From: Agapanthus africanus
Lineage: Eukaryota; Streptophyta; Magnoliopsida; Asparagales; Amaryllidaceae
NCBI GenBank assembly: GCA_030015575.1
Contig: CM057338.1
Span: forward strand, 830,420,353-830,484,352
Length of the DNA stretch: 64,000 nucleotides
Direction of reading: 5' to 3'
The notes under the pieces are model-generated. The model saw nothing but the letters and a program-made list of their open reading frames with translations, was not told the DNA's origin and made no database searches. The translations under genes and the position numbers were made by a program. Shown piece by piece: positions 41,346 to 53,606 of this stretch. Position 1 is the stretch's first letter; every line of letters begins with the position of its first letter.

Positions 41346-42194
41346 TTTTTAAAATTTGCATTTCATTGTTTACTTACCACAATGGAGGAGAATGATCAAG
41401 CTGAATCCATCATGGTGACATTGGAGGAGGATCGAGGCGAGGAAGCGAGGAGGAAATTCGGAGGCTCATGTTCAAAATTTCGTTTACCAACGGCATAGGT
41501 ATGTCCTAACGCTTGGGGCTTGGGGCCTGTTTGGTTGTAGGATTTAGAAATTTGGATTCCAAAATAGTACGGTTGAAAATTTCTGGATTTGGTAATTTGT
41601 TGTTTGGTTGGTTTTGGATTTCTAGTATTAGATTTGTAAATTCTTGTAATCTTTGTTTGGTTGGTGAAAAAATAGTGAGATTTGGATTTGAGGATTTTAG
41701 AGAAAGATAGATAGAGAGATGATTATTAAATAAATAAAGTATACGGGTCCTATCTAAAAGTACAATGAATAGTGTCAAATCCTTAAAAAAATTTAGGGTT
41801 CAAGAATCTATGTTTTGTGGTTGGTCTTCCATATAAAATAAAGGAATTCTAGAAATCCAAATTCCTCAACCAAACATAAAATTATGGAATCCTAGGATTG
41901 CACAATCCAAATCCAAAATAATCCTGCAACCAAGCAGGCTCAGTATTTTGCAGGTGCTCTGTATATATGTTTGTTTGAACCACCTATATATATTAAAAGG
42001 ATGTGTAAAGTTTACTTGAAAGTTTTTACTTTCAAGGTTTGATGTTGATATTTTATATATTTTTAACTAAATTTTTAAAAACTATCTATCATCTTAATAA
42101 CTAAAAGTATTAAAAAACTTTTTAAATCTTGGTTGTTTAATGTTCATATGTATTATCACGCGTTACACGTGCAAATCCTTTTAAATCTTGGCTA
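41346..42194. other. Insertion of about 850 bp in copy 2, including a MITE
   Basis: The inverted copy 1 segment has no counterpart of this stretch: it passes directly from AATCTATTTCT-type sequence to TTTAATGGTAGTTTG. 41346-41520 has a short frame of uncertain value (MEENDQAESIMVTLEEDRG); 41943-42194 is A/T-rich with a repeat of TTTTTAAATCTTGG. Confidence 0.65.
41523..41942. mobile_element. MITE-like element
   Basis: Terminal inverted repeats GGGCCTGTTTGGTTGTAGGA and, at the right end in complement, GAGCCTGCTTGGTTGCAGGA. About 420 bp, no coding frame. Ends of the GGCCTGTTTGGTTG type are common in plant MITEs, often grouped with hAT or PIF; I leave the superfamily open. A target duplication was not clear. 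Confidence 0.65.
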
Positions 42195-42354
42195 TTTAAT
42201 GGTAGTTTGTATCAACGTGCTTTGCATGTGCAAAAAATAGACGATGTGAACCATCTAAGAATTAAGTATTAATTCCAATTAAACATGGAAATGCCACGTG
42301 GCATCCTTTCTTTTTGCATTATAAGAGTAGAGAAGGTGATTTGTGAAAATATAG

Positions 42355-43144
42355 ATGATGATGGTACTCTTAGTTCTCGTTGATCAAATGCCATTGCCCT
42401 TTGATTTCCGAGCCAATATGTTGAAGGGCGAAGAAAAAAGTTGGCACGGCCGTAAACACTATTTCATTTGGTGTTGTGGGCATGTTTGTGCCTCGTTCTG
42501 CTTCTTCACGGTTCACTGCATGTACTTCCACAGCAAACGGCTGCTTGTCATGTGGTTTTATGTCCTTAGGAGCATTGCCACCAACTGTATGATGATGCTT
42601 GATTCTGACTTGAGCATGCCAAGTTTAACGATGCCTCTGAAGAGGAATAGAGCTTCATAGGCCAATACCATCTCGATCATGCCAATGTGATCTCACACCA
42701 GAGAAACAGAGGCTTGCCGGTCGCGCTCACCTTTTATTTCCCTTACTATTTAAATATCGTCCTTCTTATGATTATGGCTGCGCAGTTTGAGTATGGTTGC
42801 TTTTTCGCGGTGGGCTTCGGACGGCACTTTCGATGTATTTTTATAAAGTGAAGGTTGCATTAGCGATGGATTATAAGCTGCTCTATGATTCGTCTTATAT
42901 CGCGAAACTAAACTGGATGTTCTATGGTGGGCTCTTGAGCGCAGTCCTCGCGTTCTTCTCTACAATAGAGGCTTCGAAATTGGTATGGTTGTTATCTTTT
43001 GTTGTCGGAAAGATAGAGTCCGAAGGTGTTCGGTGTAATTTGGTTATGTTTGGTTTTTGGAACAATTTCATCTTGTTGGTTTCGAAATCTTTTGTTTTAA
43101 ATACAAAGGGGAAAACCTGCTTTTATTCTTTTAAACAACCCTAA
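42355..43144 (+). pseudogene. Short frames with membrane-like segments, unrecognised
   Basis: 42355-42660 (101 codons, CGHVCASFCFFTVHCMYFHS) and 42797-43144 (115 codons, NWMFYGGLLSAVLAFFSTIE) have hydrophobic segments and plausible composition. A frame starting MAAQFEYGCFFAVGFG near 42777 overlaps the second in another phase, so a frameshift is likely. They may be exons of a relative of the duplicated membrane gene; I could not show homology. Confidence 0.35.
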
Positions 43145-44695
43145 TTTTCATCCCTTTCCCTATTTGTTTAGGAGTTCAATATCCTATCCAAAAAAAGTCA
43201 TCTAATTTTGCAAAAACTAGATGAAATATCATTAACCGTAGAAGCCACATGAGTATTAATTCATCCAGGTTTGCGGCCATGGTGATCAAGAGCGAAAATT
43301 CGCCTCTCTGGCCATCAAACAAATTTTTTCCTAGTTTGCACATTTTGTATCTTCTCTATATCTCTTAGTGCAAGATAATGTAATACATTCAACAAATAAC
43401 CTCACAACCATATTAGAAGACCGCATAATATTTTTTTTTTGAGCTAGCATGTAAACCTAACCGATGCACACAGCACATCCATACACATAAGCACACAACA
43501 CACACGGGCATCGAGCCGACCCCACAAATCTGTCCCGAAAGCTGTTATAGCCGCTTTCCATAGGATCGAATCCCACACTCTCACTCCTAAGCGAAATGCA
43601 CTGCCAACTTAGTTATTGCTTATTAGTCACATCATATATGTTGATGCCAAGGTTCATTGCATTTCCAGTGTCATAACGTACATACAAGAAATTGGCCCAT
43701 ATCTTTAAGGGACAAAAATAAAGATCTATGTAAGAAATTGGCCCATATCTTTAAGGGAAAAAAAATAAAAATTTATGCAAGCAAAACAGAGGTTTGCTCA
43801 TCACGTACACCCTTTAATTTTGTTACCTCTTTAATTTTGTTACCTCTTAAAATGTTTTTTTTTGAGATAGGCTCGATCCCAGGTCTTTCTCATGGGCTAC
43901 TCTAAGCCCCACCAATGGGCTAATCTAAGCCCCAACCATTTATAAATAAGGGAATCCGGGCTCAATCTCGGGTCTACATGAATGGGCTACTCCAAGCCCT
44001 TGTTACCTCCCTTATCATGTACTTCCACGCTATCAAGATTGTTGCAGCAAAGGATTTTAAGTTAATGATGTATATATTTGATATCCATAAAGCATTTGAA
44101 CTTCGGAGTTATGAACCAGCCATGTATATGGTTGTGTTAAGCTATGCTTAGCTCAATGTTATTTGAGTATCATCAACAAAATATCCATCATAGTAGATGG
44201 ATTTGATTGGAAATCTAGACAATATAGATGGAACAATAAACGAAGGGAACTGAAGCAAAAGCTTGGAAAAATGCTTACGAAATACTTAAAGCTTGATAAA
44301 TTCGAGGTGATAATTGGAATTTTATAGTTTGTTTTTTGAATAATAGGCCTGAGTTCAGACATCAAAATGCGTGTACATTATACAATATGAGTAACCAAAG
44401 CGTTGTTGTTATGGAACAGTGGTTATTGTGTAAAAAGTTTAGGGTTGAGACTCTGTCTGCATCAGGTTGAACCTATTAATTTTTCAGATGCCAGATTAAG
44501 ACAATATATATTTCAAATCCAGCAGGTATGATTTCATGTAAATGATAAAAATGGAAATTCCAAAGTACTTGATCAATAGAAGATTGAAAAATGAAAATAA
44601 TTTGGCCTTGGAAGTCTTGGGTAACAGTGAGCGGTGGCAAAGTATATATATATATATATATATTCGGGTCCTATTTAACTATTATATATTGATAG
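43145..44695. other. Intergenic stretch with short repeats
   Basis: 43684-43783 holds a tandem pair of about 55 bp (AAGAAATTGGCCCATATCTTTAAGGG). 43890-44000 has three copies of GGGCTACTCTAAGCCC-type text. 44644-44663 is a TA microsatellite. No gene that I can support. Confidence 0.6.
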
Positions 44696-45574
44696 TGTTG
44701 GCTATAGTGCTCTCAAGGCAATTATTGTGATTGCAGGTACGCGATTATGATAATTGAAGGAGCACCTATACAGATAGAACAGTTTTGCTCGAGATGATAG
44801 TATGTTATCTTATTAGTTTTTATCATTGATGTGTATGCGTTTTACTGGTTATTACGTATCACTAATACATAATGATAAAGCTCATAGGATCTTTACTTGA
44901 CTGCCAGTTTTATGATGGCGATCATATTGTGAGAGCTGGGTAGCCCATAAACACATCCTTAAATATCTATAGTCGTGGAAGTATCGAGACTGAGTATCGA
45001 TATTTTAGAGTAGACTAGTGTATACGTTTCTAGACCCCGACGAGAGGTGGTGGCATGTCTCATAGCCATTGGTGTGATGCACATAAGATTGTATACAGGT
45101 GCTCACTGGAGGTGAGTATACCGGACGGACTCGCCGAGAACTTCCATATGGTACTATACCTATCGTTAGATAGCAGTTCTCAGTGACATGAGTACAGATA
45201 GTCTGTTGATCTGAGATCGTCATTTGTCTCGTGTGAGTTCCCACTGTACTTAGATTACTACTCTACCACGGCTCTACTGAGTCGTGCCAATAGGTTTTAG
45301 TTGGGTACAGTCCCGAGCCACATGAAAACAGTGAGCGATTGGAAGAGATTCGTCTCTCCTGGTATATGGAGTCGATATTGCGTAGTGTTCGATTGGCTAT
45401 CTTCATAAATTCCTGGCCAGGGTGGATGTGATTTACTGATAGGAGATCAATAGTTTCTCGGTAGGTGATGAGCTTGACACCGGCATGACTTATTGGGTTA
45501 TTAGGGGTCTGACGTTATCTACCTTTTAGACCCGGTATGCGATACTCTAAGACGAAAAGACCGGACTGTATGGT
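44696..45574 (+). repeat. Copia-2 5' LTR, first part
   Basis: Starts TGTTGGCTATAGTGC and follows the Copia-1 LTR in order (TTGCTCGAGATGATAG, TAATGATAAAGCTCATAGG, CCTGGCCAGGGTGGATG, AAAAGACCGGACTGTA). It is interrupted by element C and continues at 58056. Confidence 0.8.
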
Positions 45575-47013
45575 TGTTGGGTTCAAAAATTACACCCCGC
45601 CTGACCAAGCCAAAGTCAACCCCAAGTCAAGTGGGCCCGAGCCCAAGTAAGCGGGCTTAAACACAAGCCAAGTGGGCCCAAGCCCAAGTCAAGATCGAGC
45701 ATGGAAGGGGCTGGCTCCATGGTAAAAGGAGGCAATAAATTAGTTTACATTCAATTTTTAGAAATAAATGTATGAAAAATGGGCAAAAAGCCAAAAATCT
45801 GTAAACCCGATGGCTTATGCACAAAAAGAAATTAGCACATAAGGTATGGAGAAGCACAAGTGTCATTTGGAAAAACCCAAGGAGCTACATGTAAAGTGTG
45901 TAGTTTATAAAAGGCAAATATGATGAGAAAATCAAAAACAACTTTCATTCTCTCATAATTTCTAGGGTTTTATGCCTCCTTCTCTTTTCTCAAGGTTTTA
46001 AACTTTCTTCTCTTTTTTGAATTAAATCAAGAGTTTAACTCTTTTTTCCCAGAAAGATTTCACTATAAAACCCTTGAAGGGGAGTTAAAATCTCCCATCA
46101 AATCTCTAAAAGGGGAGATCTCACCATCCCTTTTCTCCAAGATCCAACTAATAGAGAGGAGGAAGAAGAAGACCCATCTCCAAAAATCCTATCTTGAGAG
46201 GATCCAAGGTTCAAGGGAGGGTCCAAGACTCTAAGGAGAAGAAAGGGGTTCTCTTCCATCATCTTCGAATTTTTTTTAGGAGTTTAACCCCAAATAAGAA
46301 TCTCTTCTTTAGAAATTTAACTCCTTTGAATTCCAAAAAAAATAAATAAAATAATAATACTCCTTCTTTTTCTAGGAGTTTAACTCAAAATTCTCTCGGG
46401 AGTTCAATTCCCAGTCCATGGGCTAAACCCCTTTTTCCGCCGGCGCTCAGCGGCCGCGTGCCGGTTGCGTGATCCGCTGACGCCCAGCGCCCACATGCCG
46501 GACGCGTGACCCGCTGACGCCCAACGGCCACGGGCTGCGCATGTGACCCGCTGGCGCCCAGCGGCCACGTACCATCTCACACGTCCTTAGAACGCTCCTC
46601 ACTCTTCTTTTCCCACACGTTTCACACTCGAAACACTTTCCCGTTAGAAAAAAATTTCTAACGGGGCGCTGCCCCGCATCCCGCAAGGGGACTGTTAGCC
46701 CCCTTGACCCCCAGCCTGCTATCCGGTTAGCGGGACCCCCATAAACTCTGCGAGGCCCTCGATACGTCCAAAACACCTTCAAAATACAACACACGCACAC
46801 TGCACATTGAGTTCGCATGACTAGCTTTACCCATTAATCGGAGGTTCCCTCGCTCCAAAGGTGAGGGGTAATTAACGGCAGTTTAGTCCACGGCTGTCGG
46901 AGATTCGGATCCCCACAATCAATAAACCCCAGCTTACCCTAGGCAGGGGGAATCTGTATACGCCTGACAAGCGCGTGTATTCCTATCTCAATAGGATGAC
47001 GAAAAACACTACA
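45575..47013 (+). repeat. Element C 5' LTR
   Basis: 1439 bp, TGTTGGGTTC to ACACTACA. TATA box TATAAAAG at 45906-45913; GC-rich palindromic block 46439-46570; perfect 11-bp hairpin CCCGTTAGAAA (46640-46650) / TTTCTAACGGG (46655-46665). Confidence 0.92.
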
Positions 47014-47018
47014 GATTC

Positions 47019-47035
47019 TGGCACGCCCGGTGGGA
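47019..47035 (+). other. Primer-binding site of element C
   Basis: TGGCACGCCCGGTGGGA after the spacer GATTC, as in elements A and B. Confidence 0.85.
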
Positions 47036-47226
47036 TCTTTTCTCTCCTCCTATATTTCAGGTTAAACATTCATGCGAACTCAATCAGCATATATATATAT
47101 ATCGATTGCTTGTACTGAAATCATGCTTCTTTGTGCAGGATAACAGCTTTTAAACCGTAATTTGCAAACTCAGCAACCAAGTCTCCCAAGACGAGCTTCG
47201 TTTCTGATGCGACTCCGATCCCCTCT

Positions 47227-49650
47227 ATGGTTAAGATCAATGCCCACGTGATTCTCCCCGCAAGTCTCAGTCGGCAGTGGGAGGAATCGTCCAGTCAATT
47301 TGGTTCCGTCATCATCTACCCCGCCGGAAGCGCTCATCCGGCGGAGACCCCGACAAACCAAGTGGTCAAACTGACCTCAAGGGGCAGGAGGCCGAACGTT
47401 GTGATCTCCAAGGCACCACAACCCAAATGTAAGACGGTGTCCGAACGACTCTCTAGTGCTCCAGCTGGGGGAAAGACTGCCGGAACAAAGGGCATCATTA
47501 AACGTTGCGGACAAGTTCTGGCGATGCCTCTGTCAAGTGCACAATCAGGCGTATCTCCAAAGATCTCCATCACTCGGACTACTGTGGCTTTCCGAAGAGT
47601 CGAAACCTGCCAAGTGCTCAAAACAGAAAAGTTGAGACAGAAGCGGCTCAGATATAGAGCCAACAAGAGAGTTAGGACTCCGGCTAAGTGCAATTTTGTG
47701 AGGTTTCAAGAACAGGGTTACTCCGCGACGACAACTGAGTCGGCCGTAAAAGTCAGCAATTCCTTCGAACTCTGAAGTGGGTTTAGAAAAACGCTATGAC
47801 CGCCAGAATCAAGAAGACAACAATCCTAACGATGCTACAAAGAGATGTGTCCTAGCCCCAACATAGAAAGCATGACACCATTTTTTCAAGAGTCTAGCAG
47901 GCACTCTGTGCCGCATGAAAGCAGCGGGGCAAAACCAGAAAAGAAGCGCTAGCACCACTCAAGAACTCGGTCAGGCCAGGTGTCTTCAATCGATTGTCCG
48001 TTACCGAAACAGAAGGGCCATGACAGCGGTCCGCGAAATCAGCTGCCAATGATGAAAAGACGGCCGGATATGTTATTCATACGGTCTACATGGTGGGCAC
48101 GTGTCCCAGCGACAACCTGCGCAACAAAAGCCAGGATGGGGCCGCCATATCCCAAGCCCAATCCGGCTTGAATATGGTTGCCACTTCCCAATATCAGCCG
48201 CCTCCGCATGACGATGAAGACCCTCTTGATGAGGCCGATAAGAAAAAAGACTCTTCAGTCCTTGTGGAGTCAAGCTCGGACAGCGAAAAAGAGCCGACTT
48301 TCCGCCCCAGGACCACAGATCAAGAGCTTCTTCAAGATCTCCGAAAATAGCTCAGGAGCAAAGATAAAGAGATGACCAAACTTTACTCAAAAATTGATGA
48401 CCTGACGAACGTCGTGATGCAGCTCACGGCTCAAGTTACTCAGGCATCCTCCAATCAAGCGCAAGTCTTTACTCATGAGCCGGGTGATAACAACCAGAAG
48501 TAACCGATACCTGTCCCCTTGGGTCCAAGTTTAGGCGAGCCGTACGAAAGCCGGCCACATTCCGCTTCAGGGGACGCCTTGCCCCCAGATGGCACCATCC
48601 CGCTAACATGAGATCGGATAATGGATTTGGTCATCGGTAAAGTCAAAACATTGGTGGCCGAAGCCGAGGTCCAGAAGGACGTTGGCAGCAGCGGGAGTCC
48701 GTACCCTGCACAGTACGATTTGATCGAGTTCTCCAGTGACTACGACATTCCTAAGTTCGGAAGATTTTACGGGATAGGGAACACAAATCAGCATGTCGTC
48801 CAGTTTAAAGCGTTGTGCGAAAATACAGGGGGAAATGATGCACTCCTTTTTCGTTAGTTTGTCAACAGCCTGACCGGTGTCGCTTTCGACTGGTACGTAA
48901 GTATACCACACGGGTCCGTCATTAGTTTCGCCCAAATGGAGTCTTTGTTTCTGCAAAGGTTCATGAGTGCCAGTGATGAAATCTCCATTGCTGACCTTGT
49001 GAGGACCAAGCCGGGGAAGAACGAAAACAACACGGACTCTATCGCCCGATGGCGTAATCTCATGGTCAAGTGCAAACCGCCGCTGGAGCAGAACTAGTCC
49101 GTCAGCCTTTTCATTAGGAACCTCAGAATTAGAAGGTCTCATTCTTATGTACAACAGGTCTCAAGATGTTTCAAGAGCTGACCATGAGAGTTCAAATGTT
49201 GGAACGCTCGAAGAAAGAGTCTGCTTCGGATTCTCAGAGTGACAAGTCTTGGAAAAACCGAAAGGATGACAATCGTAAAAGCGGGAATTCCAATAATACC
49301 AACACCTTTAATGCGTCTAACAATGAAGACTTGCGAAAGGCGGGCGGACAAAAAACAGACTGGTCTCAAAAGCTATTGCTAGGAGGAGAAGGGCCTTCAC
49401 TAGAGGAGAAAAAGAACAAAGTCTACTCTTTCAGAAAGGACAAGGTCCGCAAGATATTCAAATATGCCTTGAACAACAGTCTACAATTGCCGGAGTCGAA
49501 AAGACCTCACGAAGCAAAAATGACCTACAATCCTATGTATTGCCCATACTACCGATTAGTGAGCCATGCGATCGAAGATTGCTATATTTTCAAAGACTGA
49601 GTCAAGAAGCAAAACAAGACCGGAGAGATCGAGCTGTCCAAGTGTGTGTT
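47227..49650 (+). pseudogene. gag: Element C gag, broken
   Basis: The first frame (47227-47775) starts MVKINAHVILPASLSRQWEE and carries the N-terminal region shared with B (KTVSERLSSAPAGGK, LRYRANKRVRTPAK). After several breaks (47776-48600) the capsid domain follows: YDIPKFGRFYGIGNTNQHVV, TGVAFDWYVSIPHGS, MESLFLQRFMSASDE, SIARWRNLMVKCK, interrupted by TAG at 48855 and about 49096. Last comes the C-terminal zinc-finger-like module (VYSFRKDKVRKIF ... CPYYRLVSHAIEDCYIFKD, 49420-49600). Its first His is Tyr, and it ends at TGA where B has the Trp of FKDW. A single module is present, against two or more in A and B. Confidence 0.85.
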
Positions 49651-49900
49651 GGTGAACAATCAAGCTGCAACCACCAACTTTATACAGACAGAAGCAGAAG
49701 CCTTCTGGGAGCAGACAGCTGAACCCACGACCCTGAGAAATGAAACCGACTCGCCACAGCCTCTGTGGAGCATGCCCATATCTAATAATATGAAGAAGAT
49801 GTCAAACCTGCTTCAGAAAGAGCACAGAACTGAATAGAAGGGGCAGAAGGAGCCCACCGTTCCAGCTACCAATTCGGCTCAACCAGGCTCAAAATCCAAA

Positions 49901-50932
49901 ATGTTTAAGAAGAAGAAAAGTGCGGCTCGACGCGAGAAGGAGTCGGAGAGGAAATCGACCATTCAAAGGCATATCGATTCCCTTGAAGTCTACAAGCAAA
50001 AGGAAAGGAATCTAATTCAATTGAAGGAGTTCTTCCCCTTAGAAGTGGATGAGATTCTGGAGAAGCTAGAAGAAGACTTCGAAGACGAGATTCCTATTGT
50101 GACCTGCTACATCGTCCACCTTGGTAGCGACTCTGAGGAAGAACTCTGTTTTCCAGAAGAGGACGAGGAGCTCGTCATAAAGGCCAACCAAATCCATCTC
50201 AGAAGCGGCAAGGTTCTACCGCCGAAGCAAAGCAACGCCCCGAAAGAGAAGGAAAAATAGGTCTCTAATGAAGAAAACGGCATAGAGCCGATTCATGACG
50301 ATTCGAGTTCTTCTCCAGTAGATTACAATATCTTGGTTCACCTCCAGAAGCTTTCGTCTCTCTTAAGCATTTATGATGCTCTTGTCCTATCCAAGGAGCT
50401 CAGAGATGTTCTCATTTATTCCCTGCAAAACCCCGAGCGGTATCAGGCCCGTTTCACGGAAATTAATATAAAAGAGGCCCAGTACACTCTGCATACAGCC
50501 GCGGTTATATTTAAGGATGAAGCCCTGTTATTAGGAACGGTTGAGCACAACCGACCGCTTTACGTGACAGGGTATCATGACGAAGATCGGATTAATCGCA
50601 TATTGATTAATCCGGGATACTCAGTGAACATCATGAACTTGCGGACTCTGAAAAGTTTGTCAATGGACGTCCGACACCTGTCAAGGGAAAGGATAGTCAT
50701 CCAAGGCTTCAATCAAAACTGCCAGCAAGTTCTGGGGTCTTTAGCTCTGCCAATTAAATTTGGGGACCTGCAAACCGAACCTAAGATATACATGATCGAC
50801 GCCGACATGTCCTATAAGATTCTCCTGGGAAGGCCGTGGCTTCATGATTACGGTATCGTTCCGTCAACTCTCCATCAATGCATGAAATATACAAAAAATG
50901 GCAAAGAAATACGCATTGACGGAAATATCTAG
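49901..50932 (+). pseudogene. Element C linker and protease, catalytic site changed
   Basis: 49901-50260 is a charged linker (MFKKKKSAARREKESERKST). 50333-50932 holds a retropepsin-like domain: RINRILINPGYSVNIMNLRT, then SLALPIKFGDLQTEPKIYMI and YKILLGRPWLHDYGIVPSTL. Tat proteases normally read IDGGS at the active site; here INPGY replaces it, so the catalytic Asp is lost. The protease would process the polyprotein. Confidence 0.8.
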
Positions 50933-50977
50933 CTATTCGGTGTGCATGAAGTCTGATGTGAAGATTCTTGGTACTTC

Positions 50978-51931
50978 GTGAACCCCCAAATTACTGAGCC
51001 ACAACCGACTAAAGACAGAACGACCTCAAAACTCAAAAGCAAATCCGAGCCGGCTGTCACCTTCAAAAGTAAACCCCCCAAAGTGCATCCGCGTTTCGGC
51101 AGGGACACTGATGAGTGCAACGCTAGAAGTCCGTCCTTCCGTAAAACTTGCTCTCATTTCGGTAGTGATACGAACGAGTTTGACACCGAAGGCCCGTCCG
51201 GAAGCAAAATTTGCCCTCATTTTGGCAGCAACACTGAAGAATCAGAGAAAGAGGACCCGTCTTGCAACATCTGTGCAGGTTGGGCTCTCATGCAAAAAGC
51301 GAAGCTAAAGGAAACCTTCGAAGTTATAGAAGGTCTCCTAGCCATCACAAGAGTGTCGGAACAGATGTGCAAATAGCTCGATGTGTTGTCAATCTCCACC
51401 GTAGACCAGCTGAAAACTTTCTACGTTCCCGGAAAGAAAAGTGGACAGAAGGGCATCCTGTTTTATGGGTCAAATCCTGTCGCGCACCTGGACGATTTGT
51501 CTATCATGTGCCTTCCTTATGCGAGAAGCATAAGAGCCATCCTCAATCTCAGATATTATGCGCCCGAGATGCCGGAATACTTTAAAAAGTGCGGGTGTCG
51601 GCTATATCAAACGGACTCCGAAGCGAAGTTTTATGAGGGGCTATGGCATTCGCCTCAGGTCCAAGCACTCATCGATGGACGAATCCCAGATAGACGGGGC
51701 ATAGGCTTCATTCAACCTGACATCAAGGCATGCTACATGATCCATGTTGGTGAAACTAACGGAAAGTCAAATGATTATGACGAGCTAGCCAAGCCAGAAG
51801 AAGTCCTTCAAGAACTCGAAGATGACGAACAAGCAACCTTTGATGAGCTAACCGAGATTGATTTGGGAACGCCCGATAATCCAAAGCCGACTTACATCAG
51901 CTCACTCTTGTCAGAGGAAATGAAAGAATAG
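50978..51931 (+). pseudogene. Element C spacer between protease and reverse transcriptase
   Basis: 50978-51376 has a repeat (FGRDTDECNARSPS, FGSDTNEFDTEGPS, FGSNTEESEKEDPS), then TAG. 51383-51931 contains TFYVPGKKSGQKGILFYGSN and GIGFIQPDIKACYMIHVGET, typical of the segment before Tat reverse transcriptase, and ends at TAG before IIALLHEFVDCFAWTYKEIP. Both TAGs fall where Gln would fit. Confidence 0.7.
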
Positions 51932-52059
51932 ATAATTGCCCTGCTACATGAGTTCGTTGATTGCTTCGCGTGGACGTACAAAGAAATACCTGGTCTCTCT
52001 CCTGAAGTGGCTGTGCATAAGCTGGCATATCTCCTGATGCCAAACCAGTCAAATAAGCT

Positions 52060-53040
52060 CCTCGAAGAATGATAAGGGAGATAGAAGAAAAGGCTATCGA
52101 GGAAATTAAGAAATTTATCAATGTTGTCTTCATCAGAGAAGAGAAATATGCGGACTGGATCGCGTACATCGTCCCAGTGAAAAAGAAAAATGGGCAGATT
52201 TGAGTTTGTGTCGATTTCAGGGATCTCAACAAGGCATGCTCTAAAGATGATTTCCCACTTCCGGTCATGGAAATGATGGTCGACGACACCTCAAATTACG
52301 AGTTGTTCAGTTTCATGGATTGTTCATCTGGGTACAATCAGATAAAAATGTCGCATGAGGATGAGAAGCATACAACATTTCGAACACCGATCAACATATA
52401 CTATTACAAAGTGATGCTGTTTGGACTGAAGAACGCAGATGCCACATATCAAAGAGCAATGACCAAGATCTTTGACGACTTAATACATAAAGTCGTCGAA
52501 ATGTTATGTTGATGATTTGGTCGTTAAGACTAAAGCCAAGGCCGATCATATCCAAGACTTCAGGACCGTTTTCACCAGACTGAGGGAATGCGATCTAAAG
52601 ATGAATCCTCTGAAGTGCGCTTTTGGCGTGTCATCCGGAAAATTCTTGGGCTTCATAGTCCGACATCGGGGGATCGAAGTTGATCCATCAAAGATAAAAG
52701 CTATCATGGAGATGCCTCCTCCAAAAAATCTGACGTAGCTAAGATCCTTTCAAGGCAAGTTTGCTTACATACGAAGGTTCATCTCAAACCTACCGAGAAG
52801 ATGCAGGCTTTTTTCAAAGCTCATGAAGAAAGAGCTCCTTTGTTTGGGATGCCGAATGTCAAGATGCATTCGAAAACATCAAACAGTACCTATTACGCCC
52901 TCTTGTACTTGGTGCTTCCATTCCAAATAAACCGCTGATTCTCTATACTGCCGCGCTAGATGAATCACTTGGCACGCTTCTTGCCCAGAATAACGAGGAG
53001 GGAAAAGAAAATGCCATCTACTACTTCAGTTGAACTTTAG
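52060..53040 (+). pseudogene. pol: Element C reverse transcriptase and start of RNase H, broken
   Basis: Motifs in order: YIVPVKKKNGQI, TGA (Arg expected), VCVDFRDLNKACSKDDFPLP, LFSFMDCSSGYNQIKMS, TFRTPINIYYYKVMLFGLKN, catalytic YVDD (52505-52516, after a one-base shift), then FLGFIVRHRGIEVDPSKIKA and IMEMPPPKNLT, TAG, LRSFQGKFAYIRRFISNLPR. The GIEVDPxKIKAI...AYIRRFISNL text is typical of Tat-type elements. The catalytic aspartates are kept, but the frame is broken at least four times. Confidence 0.92.
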
Positions 53041-53600
53041 TCGGGGTGGAACACAACTATTCCCCGATCGGAAAGCAATGCCTGGCCCTGATATTCGCTA
53101 TGAAGAAGTTGATGCACTATCTGCTCGCTCATTGGGTTATGTTGATCACCAAGGTCGACCCGCTTAAAAACTTAATGACGAAAGTAGGCCTAGCCGGCAG
53201 AATGGCAAGATGGGCTGTCATGCTGCTTGAGTTCGACATAGACTATATTCCACAGAAAGTGGTAAAAGGACAAGCCCTCGCCGACTTTCTCGCTGCTCAT
53301 CCCATACCTAAAGAGTCACCGCTCAATTGCGAGTTACCCGACGAACAAGTGCCGCATCTCGAAGATAACGAGCCATACTGGGAGCTCTACTTTGATGGAG
53401 CCTCACCAATGAGGACCTCCAGCAAATCAAGCGTCCCGTATATAAAAGCAGGGATAAGATTGGTGTTCATCATGCCATTGAGAGGAACCCTGCGACGTTC
53501 CTTCGCTCTTACCGAGCCTCGCACAAACAACGAGGCTGAGTATGAAGCTCTGATAGCTGGTCTGGAGCTCGCCATATAAATGAAGATCTTTCGGCTACGG
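53041..53600 (+). pseudogene. Element C RNase H end and N-terminal half of the second RNase H
   Basis: 53046-53579: VEHNYSPIGKQCLALIFAMK and GLAGRMARWAVMLLEFDIDY close the first RNase H; ELYFDGASPM and TEPRTNNEAEYEALIAGLEL start a second, cellular-type RNase H (aRNH), a mark of the Tat lineage. The frame ends at 53579, and the rest of the domain lies on the other strand downstream (54061 to 53634). Confidence 0.85.
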
Positions 53601-53606
53601 GTAGCC

